Shown one piece after another: positions 1 to 7,354 of a stretch of 37,780 nucleotides of DNA (position 1 is the first letter of the stretch; every line of letters begins with the position of its first letter). The notes beneath the pieces are model-generated. The model saw only the letters and a list, made by a program, of their open reading frames with translations. It was not told the DNA's origin and did not search any database. Source of the DNA: a bacterium UBP2_UBA5202 (lineage in GTDB: Bacteria; Edwardsbacteria; AC1; EtOH8). Made by a program: the position numbers and the translations under genes. The DNA is taken from the NCBI GenBank assembly GCA_002412795.1, contig DHVS01000030.1:52552-90331 (forward strand), written 5' to 3'.

Positions 1-287
1 ATCCGCTTGTAGTGGTTGTAGACCGCCACCGCCAGGGCTTTCTTGGCCCGGTCCTGGCCGATCACGTATTCGTCCAGCGCCGCCTTGATCTCCAGCGGCT
101 TGGGCAGGTCCTCCTTGGCGGGGAATCCGCTGTATTTTTTGTCCTGGGTGATGACCTCGGAGCACTTGCTTACGCATTCGCTGCAGATGGCCGCCTCGCC
201 GCTGTCTATAAGCTGGGAGACCTCGCTGGAGGGGCGCCCGCAGAACGAGCATTTGTTGTGCTTGGGGTAGAAATTGTCTTTGGACAT
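1..287 (-). CDS. clpX: ClpX, ATP-dependent Clp protease ATP-binding subunit (N-terminal part only)
   Basis: The first 95 residues of ClpX, the AAA+ unfoldase that feeds substrates to ClpP; the rest lies beyond the left edge. Reading from the ATG at 287, a zinc-binding N-terminal domain is visible with cysteines at residues 13, 16, 35 and 38 (CSFC and CSEC pairs). The conserved linker into the AAA+ module follows, with PKPLEIKAALDEYVIGQDRA and then KKALAVAVYNHYKR, which is diagnostic for ClpX rather than other Clp ATPases. An AAGGTG ribosome-binding site lies 4 bases before the ATG. It is the last gene of the leftward block and is separated from moaB by a 508-base repeat-rich gap, so it probably has its own promoter there. 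Confidence 0.95.
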   Translation of the reverse strand, partial: MSKDNFYPKHNKCSFCGRPSSEVSQLIDSGEAAICSECVSKCSEVITQDKKYSGFPAKEDLPKPLEIKAALDEYVIGQDRAKKALAVAVYNHYKR

Positions 288-379
288 GCGGCACCTTAAA
301 TATAGTGAGAATGATATTTTAACCATTCAGGGGTGTCATGCTGAGTCCGCCTGAGGTCTTGATTTTTATCGTTCCATTG

Positions 380-526
380 CCGCGAGCTTCAGCTCGTGGA
401 CGAATGATCCGGAAAAATAACTCTTTGGGGTTTCAACCCCGCTTGTCCGCCTATGGCGGAGATGTTGAGGGCTAAAGCCCCCTTGGGTTTCATAAGATTG
501 TCTGCCACGACCTAAAGGTCGTGGCA
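380..526. repeat. Cluster of five short palindromes (REP-like)
   Basis: Hairpins lie at 380-399 (CGAGCT / AGCTCG core), 427-440 (GGGGTT / AACCCC), 446-460 (TCCGCC / GGCGGA), 469-480 (GGGCT / AGCCC) and 503-526 (TGCCACGACC / GGTCGTGGCA, a perfect 10-bp stem with a 4-base loop). Dense short palindromes in a gap are typical of REP/BIME-type extragenic repeats. No RAYT transposase is in the window. Confidence 0.6.
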
Positions 527-550
527 ATAAATTTACTATTATTTTATTGG

Positions 551-695
551 ACTTTGGCAAATTTTCTAAAACCCTCACTTTGTCACCCTGAGATATCATC
601 TTGCCCCACAAATTGAAGGGCGACAATGCCATCTTTCGACTTGTTTGGCAGGTAAAGCATCTCAAGATGACATGATTACAGTTTTTTGCCAAAGT
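551..695. repeat. MITE-like element with 11-bp inverted ends
   Basis: ACTTTGGCAAA at 551-561 is matched by its exact reverse complement at 685-695. Inside, CTTTGTCACCCTGAGAT near 583 and ATCTCAAGATGACA near 659 form a second, imperfect inverted pair. This is the layout of a small non-autonomous element or a structured extragenic repeat. A related ACTTTGGCAAAA occurs at the right window edge (about 37762). Confidence 0.45.
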
Positions 696-736
696 TAAGT
701 TATTTTACTTTAACACAAGATAAAAGACAATGCAAG

Positions 737-773
737 CAGAAAATCAGAAAGCAGGAAATCAGAAATCAAAAAA
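737..773. repeat. Short-period A-rich array
   Basis: AAATCAGAAA occurs at 741-750 and 756-765, with AAATCAAAAA at 763-772. The spacing is about 7-8 bp between degenerate units. It lies just beyond the moaB stop. Confidence 0.45.
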
Positions 774-795
774 CAAAAACAAAATATTTTTGTTT

Positions 796-1299
796 TTAGT
801 TTCGCCCGCACTCGCCGGCATCGCCCCGCAGGATCTCTATCCCGTGGACCAGCGCCGGAAGCACCGCCTCCAGCGACTCCCGCGCCCCCTTCTCGCTGCC
901 GGGAAGGTTGATGATCAATGTCTTCTTGCGGATCCCGGCCACCGCCCGGGAGAGCATGGCCTTGGGGGTTATCTGCATGCTTTTGGCCCGGATGGCCTCG
1001 GAGATGCCGGGCGCCAGGCGGTCCAGGACATCCAAAGTGGCTTCGGGGGTTACGTCCCGGGGCGAGAAGCCGGTGCCGCCGGTGGTCAGCACCAGGTCGC
1101 AGCCCAGGGTGTCCGCAAAGTACTTGAGCTTATCGGCGATGAGCGAGCGCTCGTCCGGCACGATCTCGTAGGCGGCCACTTCCGCGTCCAGCGGCGCCAG
1201 CAGTTCTTTGAGGGCCGGACCGGAGGTGTCCGTGCGCTGTCCGGTGGATCCCTTGTCGGAGACCGTGAGAATGGCTATTTTAAATTTTGCATTTTGCAT
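796..1299 (-). CDS. moaB: MoaB/Mog family molybdopterin adenylyltransferase
   Basis: A 167-residue protein of the MoaB/Mog family, which adenylylates molybdopterin before molybdenum insertion. The family core is clear: KIAILTVSDKGS at the N-terminus, the nucleotide/pterin-binding LVLTTGGTGFSPRD around residues 70-83, and SRAVAGIRKKTLIINLPGS near 120-138. Length is typical for a single-domain member. Whether it acts as Mog or as MoaB cannot be settled from sequence alone. The MOSC gene ends 2 bases upstream, so the two are probably co-transcribed. The first residues (MQNAKFK) are encoded by a heptamer array at 1279-1306, so part of the N-terminus is repeat-derived; no clear Shine-Dalgarno sequence is seen. 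Confidence 0.92.
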   Translation of the reverse strand: MQNAKFKIAILTVSDKGSTGQRTDTSGPALKELLAPLDAEVAAYEIVPDERSLIADKLKYFADTLGCDLVLTTGGTGFSPRDVTPEATLDVLDRLAPGISEAIRAKSMQITPKAMLSRAVAGIRKKTLIINLPGSEKGARESLEAVLPALVHGIEILRGDAGECGRN

Positions 1300-1306
1300 T
1301 TTACAA
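1279..1306 (-). repeat. Heptamer array covering the MOSC stop and the moaB start
   Basis: On the plus strand the units are TTTAAAT at 1279, TTTGCAT at 1286 and 1293, and TTTACAA at 1300. The moaB ATG is the CAT at 1297-1299 and the MOSC stop codon is at 1301-1303, so the array forms the junction of the two genes. Confidence 0.65.
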
Positions 1307-1738
1307 TACCAAAACTATTTGGTCACCCGTTTTGATCTCCCCGCCCTTCATGACCTTCGCAAACACACCCTCTCTCGGCATCACGCAGTCGCCCACCAAT
1401 TTTTTAATGGCGCAGCCGTCATGGCATTCCTTGCCGATCTGGGTGATCTCCAGAATTATCTCGGAACCAACCAACAACCTTTGGCCAATTTTCAATTTAC
1501 TTAATTGAATATTTTCTACCGTCAGGTTCTCGGCAAAGTCCCCGGGATGCAGTTCCACCCCCTTGCCCCGCATCTTGTCCACGCTCTCTGTCGCTAAAAG
1601 ACTGACCTGGCGGTGCCAGTCCCCGGCGTGGGCGTCGCCCACGATGCCGTGGTTCTCTTTGAACATAGCGGACTGAACGCTGGTCTTCTTTTCGCCCTTG
1701 CTCTGGCTGATGTTTATGGAGATTATTTTGCCTGTCAT
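1301..1738 (-). CDS. MOSC domain protein
   Basis: A 145-residue single MOSC (molybdenum-cofactor sulfurase C-terminal) domain protein. MOSC domains bind or transfer sulfur for metal-cofactor chemistry; small stand-alone members often sit beside moa genes. Visible landmarks are the GIVGDAHAG segment (about residues 31-39), HPGDFAENLTVE (about 64-75), the conserved cysteine in CHDGCAI (about 104-110) and MPREGVFAKV near 119. It lies between the DUF559 gene and moaB and ends 2 bases before the moaB start, which supports a role in molybdenum-cofactor work. The exact substrate is unknown. Confidence 0.88.
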   Translation of the reverse strand: MTGKIISINISQSKGEKKTSVQSAMFKENHGIVGDAHAGDWHRQVSLLATESVDKMRGKGVELHPGDFAENLTVENIQLSKLKIGQRLLVGSEIILEITQIGKECHDGCAIKKLVGDCVMPREGVFAKVMKGGEIKTGDQIVLVL

Positions 1739-1746
1739 ACTTATCC

Positions 1747-1799
1747 TCCCCTCTAAAAAGAGGGGATCAAGGGGTGTGTAAGTCTTCTCCCCGAGGGGA
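1747..1799. repeat. C-rich hairpin repeat, copy 1 (3' flank of the DUF559 gene)
   Basis: TCCCCTCT (1747-1754) and AGAGGGGA (1759-1766) form a perfect 8-bp stem with an AAAA loop. It is followed by ATCAAGGGGTGTG and a second small hairpin, TCCCC / GGGGA, at 1788-1799. The repeat extends into the 3' end of the DUF559 gene. Confidence 0.6.
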
Positions 1800-2165
1800 A
1801 CTATTGGTGTATTCCAGTATATGCTTCTCGATCCTTCTCAACACCGAATCTATATCCTCAATCACTTCTTCATCCCTGAACCGCAAAACCGTTATGCCCA
1901 GATTCTCAAGATAATCCTGTTTTTTACGATCCTTTTTAATGACCTCTTCAAAATTATGGGTATAACCGTCCACTTCGATTACCAATTGCACCTTGGGACA
2001 ATAAAAATCTGCTATATAATTACCGATCGGCTTTTGGCGATGGAAATCACAACCCATCACCTTTTTACATTTAAGATGCAGCCAAAGACGGATCTCGGCC
2101 CTGGTGCTGTGGTTGCGAAGCTGGCGGGCTCTCTCTTTTAGTTTAGCGTTGTAATAAACCTTCAT
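1767..2165 (-). CDS. DUF559 endonuclease-like protein
   Basis: A 132-residue DUF559 protein, a Vsr-like relative in the PD-(D/E)xK nuclease superfamily. Recognised by RAEIRLWLHLK near residue 22, RQKPIGNYIADFYCP near 43-57, LVIEVDGYTH near 61-70 (the acidic IEVDG nuclease core), KKDRKKQDYLENLGITVLRF near 77-96 and a closing helix. Its target is unknown. The last residues (about SPRGEDLHTP) are encoded by the flanking C-rich hairpin repeat. The gene interrupts the moa cluster between moaC and the MOSC gene and is more AT-rich than its neighbours, both signs of later insertion. Confidence 0.85.
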   Translation of the reverse strand: MKVYYNAKLKERARQLRNHSTRAEIRLWLHLKCKKVMGCDFHRQKPIGNYIADFYCPKVQLVIEVDGYTHNFEEVIKKDRKKQDYLENLGITVLRFRDEEVIEDIDSVLRRIEKHILEYTNSSPRGEDLHTP

Positions 2166-2217
2166 GGATACACCGCTTCGTAAGCATCATACAAGCCTTA
2201 CTCAGTGCAGGCCCTAA

Positions 2218-2259
2218 TCCCCTCCCGCCTGCGGCGGATTTGCAACTTGCCAGAGGGGA
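2218..2259. repeat. C-rich hairpin repeat, copy 2 (5' flank of the DUF559 gene)
   Basis: TCCCCTC at 2218-2224 pairs with GAGGGGA at 2253-2259, with an inner CCGCC / GGCGG stem. Together with copy 1 it brackets the DUF559 gene. Confidence 0.5.
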
Positions 2260-2266
2260 CTTTCGG

Positions 2267-2749
2267 TTAGAGAACCCAGCGCCCGGATTTTCCCCCTTGT
2301 TTTTCCACCAACCTGATCTCCGTTATCACCATCCCTTTTTCCACCGCCTTGGCCATGTCGTAGATGGTCAGGCAGGCCGCGGCCACCGCGCTTAGGGCCT
2401 CCATCTCGGCCCCGGTGCGGTCGGCGCAGCGCACGGTGCCGGTCACCTCGACCGTTGACCTTTTCTTGTCCAATCTGCATTCCACCTCCACGTGGGTCAA
2501 AGCCAGAGGATGGCAGAGCGGGATCAGCTCGTGGGTCCGCTTGGCCGCCTGGATGCCGGCGATCCTGGCCACGCCCAGCACATCGCCCTTGGCCAGCTGG
2601 TTATCGGCAATCAGCTTCAGCGTGGCCGGTTTCATTTTCACCTGCCCGGAGGCCCGGGCCATCCGGTCAGTCTTGGCCTTTTCTGTGACATCGACCATCC
2701 GGGCCCGGCCCTTGGCATTCACATGAGAAAGAATTTTTACTTTATTCAT
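2267..2749 (-). CDS. moaC: MoaC, cyclic pyranopterin monophosphate synthase
   Basis: A 160-residue MoaC, which converts the MoaA product 3',8-cyclo-GTP into cyclic pyranopterin monophosphate. Hallmarks are MVDVTEKAKTDRMARASG (18-35), HELIPLCHPLALTHVEV (about 73-89) with the catalytic histidines, the GAEMEALSAVAAACLTIYDMAKA block (about 113-135), and the C-terminal KQGGKSGRW. Length is normal. It is preceded on the minus strand by the Ca-binding-like secreted protein (6-base gap), which separates it from moaA, its partner in the pathway. Confidence 0.97.
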   Translation of the reverse strand: MNKVKILSHVNAKGRARMVDVTEKAKTDRMARASGQVKMKPATLKLIADNQLAKGDVLGVARIAGIQAAKRTHELIPLCHPLALTHVEVECRLDKKRSTVEVTGTVRCADRTGAEMEALSAVAAACLTIYDMAKAVEKGMVITEIRLVEKQGGKSGRWVL

Positions 2750-2755
2750 ATTTTT

Positions 2756-3931
2756 TCAGGAAACAATGAAGCAGCATTTGCCATAGTCAACAATATACCA
2801 TTTGCCGTTAATTTTGTTTAACTTTATTTCCTTGTATTCACCTTTGTAATCACGCCCCATGCTGATAGATATTTGTGCAGCATCATTATTGATGGTTAAA
2901 TCATGAAAACTAAAGTTTGCAAAACCTTTTATATATGAATTAGACCCTATTACATAACCTCCACAACCAAAATATTCTTGTAAATCTCTTTCGTTTTTCT
3001 CAAAAGCAACAATGGTTCTTTTGCTGTTTGATGTAGCTATTTCATTAAAAAATACTGCCTGCTTTATCTCTGTTGTGTCATTAATTTTGTTCTTGTTTGG
3101 CACTATTGGATTACAGTCAGCACCATCCTTGATTCCGTCTCTGTCGGTGTCATTTGACCTGGGGTTGGTTGTAAGTAATAATTCCACATCGTCTACCAAT
3201 CCATCATTGTCAAAATCATTCATTAGTTCTGAGGAAGAAAAACTAAAAGACAGCTTATCAAAGAATAATGTAATAATACTTCCCTGGCATTTTAATTTAT
3301 GTTTAATGCCACCAAGATCAAAAAATAATATTGTATCACCGGTTACAGATTTCCCATGAAATTTATTTAAATGATACTTGGAAACTTTTTGTGCTGTTTC
3401 AACAATTTTCGGAGGATTGATTAAAATTGGTTCCGTCCAATCTACTCCATTTATTGTGTTGGTCAGCCACAAACTTCTTATGCCGTATTTCTTCCAAGCA
3501 AATACGCTCCAAGTTACACCAACTTCATCTTTGCATTGTGCAATCGAGGCAGGCCATTCCCATTGATTGTCATTAGAAAAATTGCTTACTTTCGCCCAAG
3601 TACGAAAGTCGTCAATCACACCGATGGCTTTTTCACTGCCTGTTTTCCCCAATTCGACCAATATTAATCTTTTCAAAGTTCCATCGGTGCAATAGGTAGT
3701 TAAATAGTAATCCAATACATCCAAGGCCTCGCTGCTGCCAATTGACAGAAGCTTTTTCATCGCCTCATGGCTTTCTTTTAGATATTCCCCTTTGTAGTCA
3801 TTCCCAGCACCATATCTGGATTTGAACAGATCAATTCTTAAAGAGTCAAGATTCTGCCCAAAGCACAAGGCAGGCAAGAACGCAACTGCCACTATAACTA
3901 AATATTTTATTTCTAATTTTTTATTTTTCAT
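2756..3931 (-). CDS. Secreted protein with a thrombospondin-type-3/EF-hand-like calcium motif
   Basis: A 391-residue protein of unknown function. A signal peptide is seen (basic MKNKK, hydrophobic YLVIVAVAFLPALCFG, likely cleavage near residue 25). The region around residues 50-115 has helical, HEAT-like content (EAMKKLLSIGSSEALDVLDYYL; LVELGKTGSEKAIGVIDDF). Around residues 238-275 there is a Ca-binding pattern with DFDNDGLVDDVE and NDTDRDGIKDGADCNP, like type-3 thrombospondin repeats. The gene is strikingly AT-rich and sits between moaC and moaA, so it looks inserted. Its first codons, including the ATG, lie in an A-rich heptamer array (3902-3936). Function not assigned; periplasmic or surface location is inferred. 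Confidence 0.75.
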   Translation of the reverse strand: MKNKKLEIKYLVIVAVAFLPALCFGQNLDSLRIDLFKSRYGAGNDYKGEYLKESHEAMKKLLSIGSSEALDVLDYYLTTYCTDGTLKRLILVELGKTGSEKAIGVIDDFRTWAKVSNFSNDNQWEWPASIAQCKDEVGVTWSVFAWKKYGIRSLWLTNTINGVDWTEPILINPPKIVETAQKVSKYHLNKFHGKSVTGDTILFFDLGGIKHKLKCQGSIITLFFDKLSFSFSSSELMNDFDNDGLVDDVELLLTTNPRSNDTDRDGIKDGADCNPIVPNKNKINDTTEIKQAVFFNEIATSNSKRTIVAFEKNERDLQEYFGCGGYVIGSNSYIKGFANFSFHDLTINNDAAQISISMGRDYKGEYKEIKLNKINGKWYIVDYGKCCFIVS

Positions 3932-3936
3932 TTTTT
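3902..3936 (-). repeat. A/T heptamer array covering the start codon of the secreted protein
   Basis: On the plus strand an A begins each 7-bp unit at 3902, 3909, 3916, 3923 and 3930 (ATATTTT, ATTTCTA, ATTTTTT, ATTTTTC, ATTTTTT). The start codon is the CAT at 3929-3931. AT-rich composition makes chance periodicity harder to exclude. Confidence 0.45.
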
Positions 3937-3939
3937 AGT

Positions 3940-4911
3940 TCACCCTCCCACTTCCGCCATGTGCCGCGCGATGTCCACGCCTCCCTGGTCCATCTTGTGG
4001 CAGGCCGGCTTCAGCCGCAGCGCCTCGTAGAACACCCGCCGCAGTTCCGTCCCGGCCAGCCCGCTGCGCACCGGCACCCGGATGTTGACCTCGCTCTTGG
4101 AGCCCAGGCAGGGCTTGAGAAAACCGTCCGAGGTCAGCCGCAAACGGTTGCACTTTTTGCAGAATTTGTTAGAGAGCGGCGAGATGAATCCCACCGTGGC
4201 CGGAGAACCTTCGATCTGGAATTCTTCGGTTATGCTGTTCTTGTTATTCACCGGAACAAGCTTTACGCTTTCAGCTATAAGCTTCTTGATCGTTTCGGAG
4301 TTCAGCAATTTTTCCGGCCCCCAGAAGGCGTTGCCCACCGGCATGAACTCGATGAACCTCAGCCCTATGGGTTTGTCTTTAACAAAGGTCATGAAATCAG
4401 CTATCTCGTCATCATTGTATCCGGCGATGTCCACCACGTTCAGTTTGACCTGCTGAAAACCGGCGCCCAGCGCGGCCAGCATCCCGTCATAAGCCTTCTG
4501 CCAGTCGTCGCTGCCGGTCATTTGTTTGAAGCGCTCGGGCTTCATCGTGTCCAGGCTGATATTCACCCGCATGATGCCGGCGGTTTTCAGATCCCCGGCC
4601 ATGGGGCCCAGCAGCACCCCGTTGGTGGTCAGGGCCAAGTCCTTGATGCCCGGGATGGCCGCCAGCTTCTTCACCAGGTCCAAAAAACCCTTGCGCAGCA
4701 GGGGCTCGCCGCCGGTCAGCCGCACCTTATCGATGCCCAACTCCGCCCCGGCCCGGACGATGGTCTCTATCTCCTCAAAGGTCAGCAGGTCCTCGTGCTT
4801 CTTCAGCGGCACGCCCTCGGGCGGCATGCAGTAGCGGCAGCGCAGGTTGCAGCGGTCGGTGACCGAGACCCTCAGGTAATTTATCTTTCTTCCGTATTGA
4901 TCTGCTAACAT
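3940..4911 (-). CDS. moaA: MoaA, GTP 3',8-cyclase
   Basis: A 323-residue radical-SAM enzyme catalysing the first step of molybdopterin synthesis (GTP to 3',8-cyclo-GTP). The radical-SAM cluster ligands are C21, C25 and C28 (CNLRCRYC). RLTGGEPLLR follows at about 64-73 and TTNG near 94. The second 4Fe-4S cluster ligands are C251, C254 and C268 in CKKCNRLRLTSDGFLKPC, the GTP-binding site. The protein ends in the Gly-Gly tail expected of MoaA. A heptamer array (4260-4287) lies inside the coding region around residues 209-217. The start at 4911 matches the family N-terminus. Confidence 0.97.
   Translation of the reverse strand: MLADQYGRKINYLRVSVTDRCNLRCRYCMPPEGVPLKKHEDLLTFEEIETIVRAGAELGIDKVRLTGGEPLLRKGFLDLVKKLAAIPGIKDLALTTNGVLLGPMAGDLKTAGIMRVNISLDTMKPERFKQMTGSDDWQKAYDGMLAALGAGFQQVKLNVVDIAGYNDDEIADFMTFVKDKPIGLRFIEFMPVGNAFWGPEKLLNSETIKKLIAESVKLVPVNNKNSITEEFQIEGSPATVGFISPLSNKFCKKCNRLRLTSDGFLKPCLGSKSEVNIRVPVRSGLAGTELRRVFYEALRLKPACHKMDQGGVDIARHMAEVGG
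4260..4287 (-). repeat. GCTTTCA-type heptamer array inside moaA
   Basis: Plus-strand units are GCTTTAC at 4260, GCTTTCA at 4267, GCTATAA at 4274 and GCTTCTT at 4281. The same unit family occurs inside panC at 14811-14845. Confidence 0.6.
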
Positions 4912-5005
4912 TGTTGCACTAACTTTTATACATTTACCACTTTTATATTAACCAGGTCACTTAATATGAAGCATGGCACTCTAAGGAAAACGAATTTATT
5001 TTATA

Positions 5006-5029
5006 AGGAAGCCAGGAAAGCAGGAATCA
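5006..5029. repeat. Octamer array AGGAAAGC type, copy 1
   Basis: Units are AGGAAGCC at 5006, AGGAAAGC at 5014 and AGGAATCA at 5022. It is near-identical in pattern to the array at 28059-28082. It lies in the 218-base gap upstream of moaA, which otherwise shows only AT-rich sequence and an 8-bp inverted repeat (AAATGTTA at 5072, TAACATTT at 5101). Confidence 0.6.
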
Positions 5030-5129
5030 ATCAGGGTTCCCACAGTTTAGTATTCATGGATTCCTAATAAAAAATGTTACTTATTTATTGACCCCATTTA
5101 TAACATTTACTTCATTTAAACTTTGGGCC

Positions 5130-5327
5130 TCACCCGCCTGTTATCAAATGTATCGCCTCCACATTGTCCCCGTCTTTGATCACAGAAACATCATACTCCT
5201 CGGGCGGAACGAACTTCTCGTTTATCCGCACGATAATGGCGTGATAGACGTAATTCTTTTCCTTCAGCAATTGGGCGATATTGAGCCCCTGCCGCCAGGG
5301 ATGTTCTTCCCCATTTACTTTGATCAT
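5130..5327 (-). CDS. thiS: ThiS-type sulfur carrier protein
   Basis: A 65-residue beta-grasp sulfur carrier ending in the Gly-Gly that is adenylylated and thiocarboxylated. The N-terminal MIKVNGEEH and the C-terminal VIKDGDNVEAIHLITGG match ThiS better than MoaD by length and pattern. The frame is open upstream to 5402, but that extension reads through the C-rich repeat and the thiF 3' end, so the ATG at 5327 is chosen. It follows thiF by 31 bases and precedes moaA, so a role serving molybdopterin synthase in place of MoaD is an alternative. No thiG, thiH or moaE is in the window. Confidence 0.85.
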   Translation of the reverse strand: MIKVNGEEHPWRQGLNIAQLLKEKNYVYHAIIVRINEKFVPPEEYDVSVIKDGDNVEAIHLITGG

Positions 5328-5358
5328 AGTCCCACTAGTTTCCAATTTTTCATTCTTT

Positions 5359-6204
5359 TTATTTCCCTCTCCTGGTGGGGGAGGAATCAAGGGAGGGGTC
5401 AATCCGCGGATCCGGCCCCAGCAGTATCTCCAGCGCCTGGTTGGCCTGCATGCAGGCGGCCATTCCCACCCGGGGGGCCATCAGCCCGAAGCCCGGCCCG
5501 GCCTCGCTCCGCTCGTCCCCGCAGATGTAGAGGTTGCCTGTCCTCCTGGTCCTTAAAAGATCGTTGGCCCCGTACCCAGCCATGCCGCTGCCGATCACGA
5601 TGGGCGTCTTGGTCAGTGTGGTCAGCGCCGTCTCCACCAGCATCTGTTTCTGGTCGGCCATGTCGAAGGCTTCGATGATGACATCGCACCTGCCGAACAA
5701 TGATTCCACGTTCTCAGGCACGATCCGCAGGTGGTGAGATTCCACCTTGACGAAGGGATTGGCCTTCTTGATCACTTCTTTTAAGGCCTCCACCTTGGGC
5801 AGGCCGATCTGATAGACAAAATATTGCTGGCGATTCAGGTTGGAAGGTTCCACCACGTCGTAGTCGGCGATGACCAGCCGGCCCACCCCGGCCCGGGCCA
5901 GCGCAATGGCCGCGGTAGAACCCAGGCCGCCGCAGCCAGCCACGCCTACACAGGCCTTCTTAAGTTTCTCGGCGATGCCCGGAGTATGCCGGGCGGACAG
6001 CAGGTGCTCCAGTTCGTTTTTGGAGGGCACCTCGCCCTTCTTGATCAGCACCAGGCGGTCGCCCTCCTCCACCGTGTGTTCCATCAGACAGGGAAAGCCA
6101 TTGAGCACGCAGACCTCGGCCCCGGGCTTGTGCTCCTTCACCAGCTCGGCCACCTTGGCGCCTTTTTCGGCCTTGATATGCTTTTCGTTGAGGTAGATCT
6201 TCAT
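5359..6204 (-). CDS. thiF: ThiF-family sulfur carrier adenylyltransferase with an N-terminal ThiS-like domain
   Basis: A 281-residue E1-like enzyme that adenylylates the C-terminal glycine of a sulfur carrier. Residues 1-60 form a ThiS-like beta-grasp domain without a terminal Gly-Gly (MKIYLNEKHIKAEKGAK to GDRLVLIKKG). The adenylyltransferase follows: nucleotide-binding GVAGCGGLGSTAA near 88-100, DYDVVEPSNLNRQQ near 114-127 with the catalytic arginine, and GSGMAGYGAND near 205. No CxxC zinc pair is seen, as in the shorter ThiF family 2. The last dozen residues (from about PRIDPSL) are encoded by a C-rich hairpin repeat, implying the original stop was displaced. Its likely partner is the ThiS just downstream. 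Confidence 0.88.
   Translation of the reverse strand: MKIYLNEKHIKAEKGAKVAELVKEHKPGAEVCVLNGFPCLMEHTVEEGDRLVLIKKGEVPSKNELEHLLSARHTPGIAEKLKKACVGVAGCGGLGSTAAIALARAGVGRLVIADYDVVEPSNLNRQQYFVYQIGLPKVEALKEVIKKANPFVKVESHHLRIVPENVESLFGRCDVIIEAFDMADQKQMLVETALTTLTKTPIVIGSGMAGYGANDLLRTRRTGNLYICGDERSEAGPGFGLMAPRVGMAACMQANQALEILLGPDPRIDPSLDSSPTRRGK
5364..5401. repeat. C-rich hairpin repeat, copy 3 (thiF 3' end)
   Basis: TCCCTCTCC at 5364-5372 faces GGGGGAGG at 5377-5384, followed by AATCAAGGGAGGGGTCA. This matches the tail of the other copies. The repeat lies within the thiF reading frame. Confidence 0.55.
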
Positions 6205-6226
6205 AAAACCTCTCTTTCATAATACC

Positions 6227-6300
6227 GCCTCTCTCCTGCCAGGGGAGAGGCACACACTGAGACGGCTTTCAGTTCGCCGGACCGAAGTGTGGGAGAGGGG

Positions 6301-6303
<3 letters not shown>
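6227..6303. repeat. C-rich hairpin repeat, copy 4 (purM 3' end)
   Basis: GCCTCTC (6227-6233) pairs with GAGAGGC (6245-6251). A second stem, CACACT with AGTGTG, follows around 6253-6290, then GGGAGAGGGGTCA. The terminal TCA is the complement of the purM stop codon (6301-6303). Confidence 0.55.
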
Positions 6304-7341
<1,038 letters not shown>

Positions 7342-7354
7342 GGTTCTCTATCTG

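Larger units (their letters stand above)
288..795. other. Repeat-rich non-coding gap between clpX and moaB
   Basis: No convincing gene is present. The stretch holds a cluster of five short palindromes (380-526), an element bounded by 11-bp inverted repeats (551-695) and an A-rich short-period array (737-773). The open frame at 366-692 on the minus strand is built from these repeats and is not treated as a gene. Confidence 0.7.

Noticed and set aside
366..692. Open frame of 108 codons on the minus strand upstream of clpX
   Set aside because: It is made of palindromes and an inverted-repeat element; no domain and no ribosome-binding site are visible.
4912..5129. Possible molybdenum-cofactor or thiamine riboswitch upstream of moaA
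   Set aside because: The gap is AT-rich with an octamer array; I could not find the conserved core of either riboswitch.
5130..5402. Longer ThiS with 25 more N-terminal residues
   Set aside because: The extension is Pro/Gly-rich translation of the C-rich repeat and overlaps thiF; the ATG at 5327 gives a normal ThiS.
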